Shown: positions 18,645 through 25,728 of the stretch, piece by piece
How positions within the stretch are numbered: position 1 is the stretch's first letter
Layout: every line of letters starts with the position of its first letter
Virus record (IMG/VR): IMGVR_UViG_3300021956_000064
Location: 1-28,051 of that record
Length of the DNA: 28,051 nt
From: a virus
Direction: 5' to 3' (one strand)
Position numbers and translations under genes: made by a program
Notes under the pieces: model-generated
Told to the model about the DNA's origin: nothing
What the model saw: only the letters and a program-made list of their open reading frames with translations
The model's database searches: none

Positions 18645-19028
18645 TCAGTTTCCCACTGCGACCTCAGCACCCTCGACGACGACCTGCGATCCCGTCGCTT
18701 GCTCGATCATCTCGCGGATCTGGCGTGCGATGTCGGCCAAGTCCGCGAGCGGGATTGATGGCAGATTAAGAGACTCCTTCAGCATTCGCGCCTTGTCACC
18801 AGCGAGATAAGCAGCAGTTGCCTCGGCCACCTTTTCCTGCGGTGCCGAGTGCAGGTAGATGAACCCTAGAACGTCCGCCATGCGGGTGCTCGGTGCGGTG
18901 AGGAGTTCGTTCCCAGTCAACTCCATCAGCGCGTAGGTCTGCAGCGTGAGCGGTCGGCATGGAATGCCAGCGATGGTTGAGGACGGGCCAGATGCGCCGA
19001 TGATGAGGTGTTGGATGTCGTTGAGCAT
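18645..19028 (-). CDS. Tail assembly chaperone (gpG-like)
   Basis: A 127-residue protein with an N-terminal strand region (IQHLIIGASGPSSTIAGIPC) and helices around LTLQTYALMELTGNELL and ADVLGFIYLH. It has the position (after the tail tube, before the tape measure), size and helical content of lambda gpG, which coats the tape measure during tail assembly. The zero-frame end is ...VAVGN-stop. The last codons GTG GGA AAC TGA contain the slippery heptamer G-GGA-AAC directly before the stop. I see no sequence identity to lambda gpG; the assignment rests on context and the frameshift signal. Confidence 0.7.
   Translation of the reverse strand: MLNDIQHLIIGASGPSSTIAGIPCRPLTLQTYALMELTGNELLTAPSTRMADVLGFIYLHSAPQEKVAEATAAYLAGDKARMLKESLNLPSIPLADLADIARQIREMIEQATGSQVVVEGAEVAVGN
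18648..18654 (-). promoter_or_regulatory. Probable -1 programmed frameshift site GGGAAAC
   Basis: On the transcript the heptamer is in the X-XXY-YYZ phase (G GGA AAC) and is followed at once by TGA. Lambda uses GGGAAAG at the same place in G/GT. A Shine-Dalgarno-like GAGG lies seven bases upstream, a known stimulator of -1 slippage in bacteria. The -1 frame is open into the 55-residue frame at 18466-18633. I found no strong downstream hairpin. Confidence 0.75.
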
Positions 19029-19036
19029 GGTTATGG

Positions 19037-19555
19037 TTAGGCAAAGTGTTTGAAGGTTTTGATGGCGTCCTGAAGCGTTTCGGTCGGCGCGTAAAGCACT
19101 CCACGGCGAAGCTTTTGACGAGTCAGCTCATGAGTTGCACTGACGAATGAAGCCAGCGTGGTTGCGTTTTCGCAGATGGCCACCCCGATGTAAGACTGCT
19201 CTGGGTTTGCTGCCTTTCGCACCCGGTTGATTTCGTCACGAACCTCGAGACACGCATGGATGATTTGGAGTTCCGCGAGGATTCGGAAGTCGAGTCCATC
19301 GGGAGTTTTCCCGCGAGTCAGCGCAAAGTAAGCAGACGCGATGACGTCCGCTTTGATGGCGATTTGAGGTTCTCCACCGAAGCCTTTCCACGTTCCTGCG
19401 ATTGCGAAGTGGAACGTGGTGCGAACTTCTGTTTCTCCGTTTGGGAGTGCTCGTCGTTCGACGGTGACAGGGTTCTCTGAGTGCGGAGGAATCCCAATGG
19501 TGGCAAGTGCGACAGCAAGTCGTTGATTTCCGGTCGTATAGAATGAGGTGATCAT
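19037..19555 (-). CDS. Tail-region protein of unknown function
   Basis: A 172-residue protein. The N-terminus (MITSFYTTGNQRLAVALATI) and the middle (ETEVRTTFHFAIAGTWKGFG) look beta-rich; the second half is helical (LAELQIIHACLEVRDEINRV). It contains no recognisable motif. It sits between the second tail-tube candidate and the assembly chaperone, and no other gene covers the 78 bases before it (19556-19633), where I see no terminator or promoter. No binding site precedes the ATG. Confidence 0.6.
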   Translation of the reverse strand: MITSFYTTGNQRLAVALATIGIPPHSENPVTVERRALPNGETEVRTTFHFAIAGTWKGFGGEPQIAIKADVIASAYFALTRGKTPDGLDFRILAELQIIHACLEVRDEINRVRKAANPEQSYIGVAICENATTLASFVSATHELTRQKLRRGVLYAPTETLQDAIKTFKHFA

Positions 19556-19633
19556 GGCAAGGTGAAGGCCGGTTTTGATTTAGGAGACGCGGTTTTGACC
19601 CACCGCTTCCGGAAACTCCTCGGGGTTGATGGG

Positions 19634-19975
19634 TTAGGTGATGCTGGCGTAAGAGACTGCTGTGACGTTCGACTTGGTCAGATCCTCCGAAGATTCGATG
19701 ACCTCGGACGAGGTGACGAACACGCTTCCCGTCACAAACGCTGAGATGAGACTCGGCAGGGTTGCCGTGTCACCGACGTTCGGAGAAGTCGCTTCGTACG
19801 TCTCGAAGTTGACCTCGTCCTTGATAGCGAAGTAAACGACAGCCCCGAAGCCACCGTTTCCGTCAGGGATTTCCTTTTTGGATGAGGTTTTGTTGACGGT
19901 TGCGGAGGTCAACAGCGTAGCCGATGAACCGCCCGTTCCGAATGTCACTGCCTCACCTTTGATGATTTCAGCCAT
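19634..19975 (-). CDS. Tail tube-like protein, copy 2
   Basis: A 113-residue beta-rich protein. It shows a weak but consistent match by eye to the gene upstream: 'K-x-SS-x-x-KEI-x-x-x-NG' followed by a strand with 'K-x-E-(V/I)-x-x-x-x-Y'. Small tail tube proteins are beta barrels of this kind, with charged strands and little conserved sequence. Its place before the assembly chaperones fits. One copy could be the tube and the other a tube-capping or decorating relative. Confidence 0.55.
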   Translation of the reverse strand: MAEIIKGEAVTFGTGGSSATLLTSATVNKTSSKKEIPDGNGGFGAVVYFAIKDEVNFETYEATSPNVGDTATLPSLISAFVTGSVFVTSSEVIESSEDLTKSNVTAVSYASIT

Positions 19976-19994
19976 GGTCTTAAGTGGTTGGTGA

Positions 19995-20321
19995 TTAGGT
20001 CAATCCAGCGTACAGCGTCTTGGAGACCGTGAGCTTGGCCACGTCTTCAGCCGAGAAAGCTCGGTTGATTGAGTCGATGAACGTGTTGGTTCCGGCCTGA
20101 CTGCCGATTGTTCCTGTGAACGTTCCCGAGATGTAGCCGTCGATCGTGATTTCCGTCTTCAGGTTGTACATCGCAAGGCTTTGAACGTCCCCATTCGGCC
20201 CGATGATTTCTTTGGTGGCGGACGATTTTTTGGCGTTGTACTGCGTCACCAGCATCCCCGCTTGGGTCTGCACGGTTCCAAGTGTGCCATAGTCCTGTCC
20301 GTTGTCGTGGATGGTTGCCAT
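19995..20321 (-). CDS. Tail tube-like protein, copy 1
   Basis: A 108-residue protein. The ATG giving MATIHDNGQDYGTLGTVQTQ was chosen because readings from further upstream cross the previous gene's coding sequence in another frame and are Ser/Gln-rich. It lies four bases after that gene's stop. It contains TKEIIGPNGDVQSLAMYNLK and TEITIDGYISGTFTGTIGSQ, similar to the next gene. The length and beta content fit a small tail tube subunit placed after the tail terminator. There is no sequence proof. Confidence 0.55.
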   Translation of the reverse strand: MATIHDNGQDYGTLGTVQTQAGMLVTQYNAKKSSATKEIIGPNGDVQSLAMYNLKTEITIDGYISGTFTGTIGSQAGTNTFIDSINRAFSAEDVAKLTVSKTLYAGLT

Positions 20322-20325
20322 GTCG

Positions 20326-20754
20326 TTATTGTTGAGAGAGTTGGTAAGCCCAGACTTTGAAAGCGAATGAGTCCAGCTGGACCTCGTCGGCGAAAGTGGT
20401 GTTTTGTGCTCCGAGCACGAACCCGAGCACCTTAGCTGACTCGAAAGAGAACTGGTCGAAGTCGCCATCTGCCACTGGGTTCAGAAGTGCGGCGAGCACG
20501 TTCTGCCGGATCTGTGCGCTCTCATCCGCAGTGTATGCTGAGCGGTTGACGCGGAGGATGGCCTGACCATCGAGGATGAAGACTCGTGAGCCAGCGACGA
20601 GTTCGCGGCTGATTTCGGTCGCGATGAAGATGGATGCCGTCTCTTTGAGTTCGTCAGTGTCCGAGGTGAGCACCTGCAATGTCGCCAGATCCTCGTCGGC
20701 CCTCATGGCGGCGACGATTCCAGCTTGGACATCGGCTTGGAAGTTGGTGCTCAT
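20326..20754 (-). CDS. Tail terminator-like protein
   Basis: A 142-residue protein. It starts with a helix (MSTNFQADVQAGIVAAMRAD) and continues as an alpha/beta protein, with RELVAGSRVFILDGQAILRV and a C-terminal strand FAFKVWAYQLS. The order head-tail stopper, this gene, tail tube matches lambda's FII-Z-U-V and related siphoviruses, where this slot holds the protein that closes the tail tube at the head end. The start overlaps the stopper's stop codon (ATGA). Assignment is by position and general fold. Confidence 0.6.
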   Translation of the reverse strand: MSTNFQADVQAGIVAAMRADEDLATLQVLTSDTDELKETASIFIATEISRELVAGSRVFILDGQAILRVNRSAYTADESAQIRQNVLAALLNPVADGDFDQFSFESAKVLGFVLGAQNTTFADEVQLDSFAFKVWAYQLSQQ

Positions 20755-21074
20755 TGGTCTTGTCGGACGACGAACTGCAGGATGGGGTTCTCAGGCAGGT
20801 TTTTCACTGTCATGACCCGGTACTTCATGCCGTCGATCGTGAACTGGTTCCTACGAGGGTCCCCACCCTTACCGAACTCATCAAACGCCGTGCGCGAGAT
20901 GCGAATGGTCAACTCTCCTCCAGCATTGATTCCGCCTTCCTCGGGAAGCGTCATGTAGTCCGACTCCGACACCACCGCTTGCACAGTTTCACCGTTGAGC
21001 AACACCGATGCACCCATGGTCGATGCAGCATGGTTGAAGGTGCGGAGCAAAGCGTTGGAGAAAGCCAGTCTCAT
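20751..21074 (-). CDS. Head-tail connector/stopper-like protein
   Basis: A 107-residue mostly beta protein. The strand near the C-terminus, DGMKYRVMTVKNLPENPILQ, has the 'G-x-x-Y-x-V-x-x-V' form common in head-tail joining proteins of the lambda FII/HK97 stopper group. It contains SRTAFDEFGKGGDPRRNQFT, a loop typical in such proteins, just before it. It overlaps both neighbours by four bases. Located directly after the capsid genes and before the tail terminator, it probably plugs the portal until the tail attaches. Confidence 0.65.
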   Translation of the reverse strand: MRLAFSNALLRTFNHAASTMGASVLLNGETVQAVVSESDYMTLPEEGGINAGGELTIRISRTAFDEFGKGGDPRRNQFTIDGMKYRVMTVKNLPENPILQFVVRQDQ

Positions 21075-21292
21075 GCGTAGGCGATGAACTCGAGCCCCTT
21101 GCCCTTGATGGTCGGGAGCATCCCCTTCTCGTCGTAAATCCCAGCACCTTTCGGAGTGAGCGGCGCGGCGGTGATTGGAGGAGGGTTGACGGCTTTCGGG
21201 CCCGACTGAAACGAGACCTTGGCCAGCACTGCGAGACCCCCGGGTGTGTCGAGTCCGGTGTAGCGTTGAACTTGAGAGATGGGTGGAACCAT
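21071..21292 (-). CDS. Small head-region protein of unknown function
   Basis: A 73-residue Pro/Gly/Lys-rich protein (MVPPISQVQRYTGLDTPGGL, NPPPITAAPLTPKGAG). It has no recognised family and no membrane segment. Its ATG begins three bases after the U tract of the terminator that follows the major capsid gene, so it can only be translated from read-through transcripts. It may be a head completion or connector protein. Confidence 0.55.
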   Translation of the reverse strand: MVPPISQVQRYTGLDTPGGLAVLAKVSFQSGPKAVNPPPITAAPLTPKGAGIYDEKGMLPTIKGKGLEFIAYA

Positions 21293-21295
21293 AAC

Positions 21296-21330
21296 AAAAA
21301 AGGGGAACGGGGTTCTCCCGTTCCCCCTTT
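21296..21330 (-). terminator. Rho-independent terminator after the major capsid gene
   Basis: On the transcript GGGGAACGGG and CCCGTTCCCC form a perfect ten-base-pair stem around a five-base loop, with one bulged G. Flanking A-U pairs add to it and a run of six U follows. It begins 14 bases after the capsid stop codon. The next gene starts three bases after the U run, so the terminator acts as a dosage control and not as the end of the operon. Confidence 0.85.
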
Positions 21331-21343
21331 GGAATCCAATGCG

Positions 21344-22288
21344 TTACGCGATCGTGAGCAACTCACCAGAGGTCGCGTCAACCACCTTCTCGGAGGTGTG
21401 CTGACGCACGCGAACCACGCCAGAACGACGTGCTTCGTCCCGGTAGGTCTCAACGACGAACAGATCGGAAGCGTCTCCCGTCCACGTCAACGTGCGGCCA
21501 GCTCCACCGGCAACGAAGTCGCCAGACTGAACATTGCCGATCCATGCGCGATTTGAGCCCCAGATGAACGACCCAGAAGCGGCTTGGCCTTTCTTCGATG
21601 AGTCGTATGCAGCGGAAGCCACCAGCACTTTGTCGATTCCGAGGTTAGCGGCGATGAGTGCAGCGTCCACGTTGCGAAGGTCTCCGGTCCCGACGGACCC
21701 GAAGATGTAGCTCTGCATCTTGGCGTTCTTGCGGAGTGCGTTGTAGACGTCGAGGTTGACCACCAACGTGTTGGCGTCCACGCCCTTTTTACGGAGGCGG
21801 GAGATTGCGTCCTGCAAGTCCGTCACCGGATCTGCTGCCGAGTTGCTCCACACCGTTCCCACGGTCGTGTTGTTGAAGTTGCTCGTGTTGAAGATTGCCG
21901 AAGCAACCCGCGTCTCGTGAGCCAGCTTGATGTTGCGGAGCAACAGCTTCGCGATCGTGGCCTCAGTATCGAGGAACCGCGAGAGGTCAGCTTGGTTTGA
22001 GTCGTCAATCAACTCCTCAAGACCCCGATCCTCGCAGAGGTAGGTGTCCTGCGTGAAAGCACGGCTGATGCGGCTGTAAGACCCGTCAGCGTTGCGCTTT
22101 GCCGCGTCCGAGTCCACCCGCATGAGGTGACCCGTTGCGATGTCGATTTTGAGGTATTGCCCCGCCTTTGTTGCCACCGAGAGAGGTGGCATGACGAGAC
22201 CACCGATGAGACCGTTGTCGGCCCCACCAGCTTGAATGACAGCCTGTTGGATGTCACCGCGAAGAACTGCACCTGCGTTTGCGTACAT
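21344..22288 (-). CDS. Major capsid protein
   Basis: A 314-residue HK97-fold-type shell protein. I recognise the pattern ATGHLMRV..., YLCEDRGLEELIDDSN, then ATIAKLLLRNIKLAHETRVA, GTVWSNSAADPVTDLQDAIS, NTLVVNLDVYNALRKNAKM, and IWGSNRAWIGN near the C-terminus. This is the layout of a large class of siphovirus capsid proteins that are preceded by a DUF2190-type decoration gene, as here. There is no N-terminal delta domain, consistent with a separate scaffold (the protease-scaffold fusion upstream). AAAGGA lies 11 bases before the ATG. It is followed by a strong terminator, which would make this the 3' end of the most abundant transcript. Confidence 0.85.
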   Translation of the reverse strand: MYANAGAVLRGDIQQAVIQAGGADNGLIGGLVMPPLSVATKAGQYLKIDIATGHLMRVDSDAAKRNADGSYSRISRAFTQDTYLCEDRGLEELIDDSNQADLSRFLDTEATIAKLLLRNIKLAHETRVASAIFNTSNFNNTTVGTVWSNSAADPVTDLQDAISRLRKKGVDANTLVVNLDVYNALRKNAKMQSYIFGSVGTGDLRNVDAALIAANLGIDKVLVASAAYDSSKKGQAASGSFIWGSNRAWIGNVQSGDFVAGGAGRTLTWTGDASDLFVVETYRDEARRSGVVRVRQHTSEKVVDATSGELLTIA

Positions 22289-22306
22289 TTTCTAGTGTCC
22301 TTTCGA

Positions 22307-22675
22307 TTAAGAGTTTGCGTTAACCCCCAACAGCACTTCGATCACGTCGTTTGCAGCAGTCGCCGCTTCAAGAGCGATGCCGATGGTGACGTTGCTCGAT
22401 GCCGTGCCAGCAATGTTGCCAGATGCCGCAGGGTAAACTGCTGCGCCAGAGGTGATTGCTCCTGCTGCGCGCATTTCAAACGTGCCGCTTGCGGTGTTGA
22501 GTTTAACAGTGACGATGCCGTTTGCAGCGGCGTCAGCGAGTGCGACACCGATGGAACTGCCGTTTGTTGCGCCGGCTGCGACAGCCAGCCCAGAGGAGAG
22601 TGCAACGCGCTGACCAGCAGAGAGAGCCGAAGCCCCCACCGTGAACGCTTTGAACCCCGTATCGTTTTGTGCCAT
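22307..22675 (-). CDS. Capsid decoration protein (DUF2190-like)
   Basis: A 122-residue small beta-tulip-type protein that probably binds the capsid surface and stabilises the expanded head. FKAFTVGASALSAGQRVALS, 'IGVALADAAANGIVTVKL' and NVTIGIALEAATAANDVIEV are typical of the DUF2190 family: low-complexity, Ala/Gly/Val-rich, with a repeated 'IG-x-A-L-x-x-A-x-A' strand. It lies between the scaffold and the capsid gene. No binding site is visible before the ATG. Confidence 0.8.
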   Translation of the reverse strand: MAQNDTGFKAFTVGASALSAGQRVALSSGLAVAAGATNGSSIGVALADAAANGIVTVKLNTASGTFEMRAAGAITSGAAVYPAASGNIAGTASSNVTIGIALEAATAANDVIEVLLGVNANS

Positions 22676-22689
22676 GTGGTTTTTTGGTT

Positions 22690-23607
22690 TTAGGGTTTGA
22701 GGATGCCCTTTGCGATCAGGTGGTTCCTGTACGCTTCAGGGTTTTTCCGGAGTTCGGAAAAGTCGGTTGGCGCATCAGCCTTTGCTTCGGGAGCGACACC
22801 GGGAGCGACAGGAGTGCCAAAAGATTTGATGAGAGCGGCGAGTGCCTCGAACTTTGTTTCGACGGCCCCGAGAATCTTCTCCTCGACGGCTTCAAAAGCA
22901 GCACCGGCAACCTCTTCGGCCTTTGCGCTCATCGCGGCTTCTTCCGGCATTGGTTTGCCCATCTCGGCTTCGGGTGCCTCGGTTGTTTCTTCGGTGAGGA
23001 TTGCTTGTAGCATCCCTTTCATCTCCGAGATTGCTGCTTCGACCGTGGCGAGACGATCCTCGACGGTCGGCGCGGGTGCCTCGGCCATTGCTTCGGTTTT
23101 GGGTTCTTCCTTCATTGGATTCTCAACATTCTGCGCTTCATCAACTGCCGCTTCAAAAAGCCCGTCTGGGTTTGCTGCTGGTTCGTCAACCAAATCGACC
23201 GAACGAAGGCGCGTGCAGCGTGCGTAAGCGGCCCCGTTGACGTCCTGCGGCTTGCCCTCGAATGAGATAGAAAGCCCGAATGCTTCAGGTGTTTTGGTGG
23301 CCAACTCGAGGATGAAGTCTCGGCGTGGAGAGGTCTGGAACAGTTGGAGATCCGCGAGCACCTTCTCATCTTCGACACGGAAGTTGACGAGACGCCCGAC
23401 GATCTCCTCAACACCAGACTCGTGGCCAACCTTGACCTTGATTCCGCTCTTAGCTGAGTTGCCGCATTTGACGACTTGCGAGAGTGTCGTTTCGTCGATG
23501 AGGAGACCGTGCCCCTTGGCCACTCCGAGGGTAATCACAGAGACCCCGAAGATGGTGTCAGCATCGATGCTTGCGGGAGATAGGGATTGAAAAGAGGTCG
23601 TCTTCAT
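22690..23607 (-). CDS. Prohead protease-scaffold fusion
   Basis: A 305-residue protein. The N-terminal half (about 1-150) resembles head maturation proteases of the HK97/S78 type: KVKVGHESGVEEIVGRLVNF with candidate His62, EAFGLSISFEG with Ser113 or Ser115, and RSVDLVDEPAANPDGLF. The C-terminal half (about 165-275) is Glu/Ala-rich and helical (VEDRLATVEAAISEMKGMLQ), as in scaffolds. The tail ends in ELRKNPEAYRNHLIAKGI, a capsid-binding helix. Lambda C/Nu3 makes the scaffold from an internal start; Met165 (NPMKEEPK) is the natural place to look, but no binding site precedes it. The gene overlaps its predecessor by four bases. Confidence 0.8.
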   Translation of the reverse strand: MKTTSFQSLSPASIDADTIFGVSVITLGVAKGHGLLIDETTLSQVVKCGNSAKSGIKVKVGHESGVEEIVGRLVNFRVEDEKVLADLQLFQTSPRRDFILELATKTPEAFGLSISFEGKPQDVNGAAYARCTRLRSVDLVDEPAANPDGLFEAAVDEAQNVENPMKEEPKTEAMAEAPAPTVEDRLATVEAAISEMKGMLQAILTEETTEAPEAEMGKPMPEEAAMSAKAEEVAGAAFEAVEEKILGAVETKFEALAALIKSFGTPVAPGVAPEAKADAPTDFSELRKNPEAYRNHLIAKGILKP

Positions 23608-23768
23608 TTACTCATGCGGGTTTGAAGTTTGCGCTTGTTGGCGTAGTAGGCGCGAATCGCGGCGATAGCATCCTCGCGAGTCTTGTGGTGCGACACAACC
23701 GACTCTTGCCCCGGGAATACTTTCACCTTGGCCCATCCTGTCGGCGTTTTACGGATTGCGTATGGCAT
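23604..23768 (-). CDS. 54-residue conserved phage protein
   Basis: This starts at the ATG that overlaps the portal stop by one base; longer readings run into the portal gene out of frame. The sequence MPYAIRKTPTGWAKVKVFPG, ...KTREDAIAAIRAYYANK belongs to a small family I know from phage head regions ('PYAIRK-x-x-x-x-W-x-V...S-x-x-KA-x-x-x-x-x-AI-YAN'). Its function is unknown. It lies between portal and protease, and its stop overlaps the protease start (ATGA). The C-terminus is basic. Confidence 0.7.
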   Translation of the reverse strand: MPYAIRKTPTGWAKVKVFPGQESVVSHHKTREDAIAAIRAYYANKRKLQTRMSK

Positions 23769-25492
23769 CAGGCGGTCTTGTTGAGTCTCTCGACGATTCG
23801 GTTGGCCCATGCTTGGCCAGCATCCCCGCCCCATCCATCCCAAGCCTGACGGCCCTTCCCATACTCGTCCCACGTCGAACCCTGCTTGTCCACTTCGTGA
23901 CGGTCGAAATAAGCCTTCATCCTCCGCACGGTGTCGGCTGAGACTGGTCGCCCGTTGGCCAAGTCTCGAGCCCGAGCGATGCCGACCGGAGTCATCCCGC
24001 GTTGAGATGCGGGTTTCTTTGCACGTTCACGGAGTGCGCGAGCGGCCGCTGCACGAACGGCTTGCGGAGGCTCGAACGAGTCCTCAGCAAACTGCGTCGA
24101 TTCTTCGGCAGAACTGAGCGCAGGTGGCGCGTTTTGAGCCTGAGCCAACACCAGAGGATCCTCAACTCCTGCGGCCTCAAAGATTTCCTTCCTGCGTCGG
24201 ACCTCGTTTGCCGCTTGCACGAATGCCTCTTCCCAGTCTTCTCCCTTGCTCGCGTAGTACTCAGCAAACGTCGTGGCACCATGGCGAAGTTCCGCGAGTT
24301 CTGCGGTCGTTTCCCTTCCGATGTCGGTGGATGGCCACGGAGGAAACTGCCAGCGATGCGCCCTCCATTGCGGAGACTGCGGTATGTCACCGTTGGAGAT
24401 ACCGAACGCGATGACAGCCTCAATGATCGGATCGAGAATGCGACTGGTCAGAATTGTCTGATATCGGATGCAAACGCGAGCTGCCTGTTGAGAATCGAGT
24501 CGGGCAGTGACCCCTCCGAGATTGCTTGAATCGATGAAAAATCCGTAAGGAAGCCCGAGAGCGTCAGCGAGATGGCGTTGGAGCGACTGGAGGAAGCCCG
24601 TGAATGTCACGCTGGGACGGTTGCTCATGAACCCTGTCACATCCTCACCCGGCTTTAGATAGTGAATCGTGCCCGGCTTGATGCGTTCGATGGATTCTCC
24701 GGTGGTCGTCTGCTCGTCCCATCCCAGACCCTCGCCCGATGGAGTCCTGACAACCCCCGTCTGCTGACTCGCCCACTTCACTGCGTCCTTCTCTCCTGCG
24801 AGGATTTCCACGATGTCCTTGCAGGTTGCGATGGCTGGTGCAAAGGCCGACACGCCTCGGTAAGAGTCATGCCGTTGCGGGTCGAACAAGTGAAGGCATC
24901 GCTCGGCGGGAACCTCCTGCTCGTCAACATAGGATGCTCCCATGCTTCGGCGCGTGATCTGGTACGCTACTGGTCGGCCTGACTTAACATCGATGCGGAT
25001 GCCCCCGATGAGATCGTCGGCCACGGTCGAGTGGTACGGGTTGCCGATGCGGTCGGCCTCGATTAGCTGGAGACGCGGCCCGTCCTCGGTGAGGCTTTTG
25101 ACGAGAAGACAGTCACCGTCCCGCACGAACGAGACGAAGGCCAGTTGCATGAGGCTGAGGAAGTCGAACCGGCCTGAGAAGTCAGCACGCTTGCACCAGT
25201 CGGCAAAGTAGGTTTCATACGCAGAGTTGATTTCTGGACTACTCGTCCTCGCTTGGTAGCGGAGTGAACCAATCGTGTAGAGTGTCAACTTGCGGAGGAT
25301 GCCAGAGACCAGCGGGTGGTTGTTCTCAAGGTCTCGAGCCTCCCAGATGAGTTGAACGCGGCCTCGGTTTGTCGATGCGCTCTCAGCGTGGTTTGAGTAG
25401 TTCGAGGGTGTTTGCGCTCGGCTCTCGGTCGGTTCAGCACCTTCCCAGCGGAAGGCCCGAACGGCATTGCGAATGCGGCGAATCAGTTTCAT
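23768..25492 (-). CDS. Portal protein (lambda B family) with C-terminal extension
   Basis: A 574-residue protein forming the dodecameric DNA gate. The start at MKLIRRIRNAVRAFR gives an ATGA overlap with the gpW-like gene. Hallmarks of lambda-type portals are present: NHPLVSGILRKLTLYTIGS, FVRDGDCLLVK, LQLIEADRIGNP, HLFDPQRHDSYRGVSAFAP and 'LGLPYGFFIDSSNLGGVTAR'. The last 79 residues (496-574) are an added domain: GMTPVGIARARDLANGRPVS, then DTVRRMKAYFDRHEVDK and GRQAWDGWGGDAGQAWANR. I know this domain from other phages, often as part of proteases or as separate genes; here it is fused to the portal. Confidence 0.88.
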   Translation of the reverse strand: MKLIRRIRNAVRAFRWEGAEPTESRAQTPSNYSNHAESASTNRGRVQLIWEARDLENNHPLVSGILRKLTLYTIGSLRYQARTSSPEINSAYETYFADWCKRADFSGRFDFLSLMQLAFVSFVRDGDCLLVKSLTEDGPRLQLIEADRIGNPYHSTVADDLIGGIRIDVKSGRPVAYQITRRSMGASYVDEQEVPAERCLHLFDPQRHDSYRGVSAFAPAIATCKDIVEILAGEKDAVKWASQQTGVVRTPSGEGLGWDEQTTTGESIERIKPGTIHYLKPGEDVTGFMSNRPSVTFTGFLQSLQRHLADALGLPYGFFIDSSNLGGVTARLDSQQAARVCIRYQTILTSRILDPIIEAVIAFGISNGDIPQSPQWRAHRWQFPPWPSTDIGRETTAELAELRHGATTFAEYYASKGEDWEEAFVQAANEVRRRKEIFEAAGVEDPLVLAQAQNAPPALSSAEESTQFAEDSFEPPQAVRAAAARALRERAKKPASQRGMTPVGIARARDLANGRPVSADTVRRMKAYFDRHEVDKQGSTWDEYGKGRQAWDGWGGDAGQAWANRIVERLNKTA

Positions 25493-25728
25493 CGGAAGGA
25501 TGCTCGCACGCGGTTTCTCGGCGTCGAGCGTGAGCGTTCGGTGACGATTTGGGCACACGCGGCCAACTCTTTTGCAATCTGCAAGCGGTCGCGTTGGGAA
25601 GACGTTCCTGCTGATGACACTGACGTGTACGGGTCTGCGAACTCGGCCTTGAGGCGAGCGTATGCTTCCGCCAGCTCCGAAGCGGTCATCGCTCGGAAGA
25701 TCCCCTGATAATCAATCTCGTCCGCCAT
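25489..25728 (-). CDS. gpW-like head-tail joining protein
   Basis: A 79-residue mostly helical protein: FRAMTASELAEAYARLKAEF, then a short strand region (YTSVSSAGTSSQRD) and LQIAKELAACAQIVTERSRS, with a basic end. Two helices around a small hairpin is the lambda gpW plan, and the gene occupies gpW's place between large terminase and portal. It starts 17 bases inside the terminase gene at an ATG preceded by CAGGTG. The longer reading is out-of-frame terminase sequence. The assignment is by size, helix plan and synteny. Confidence 0.7.
   Translation of the reverse strand: MADEIDYQGIFRAMTASELAEAYARLKAEFADPYTSVSSAGTSSQRDRLQIAKELAACAQIVTERSRSTPRNRVRASFR

Noticed and set aside
24002-24529. 175-codon plus-strand frame inside the portal gene
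   Set aside because: The minus-strand portal reading is certain here, and the plus frame shows Arg/Cys-rich shadow composition.
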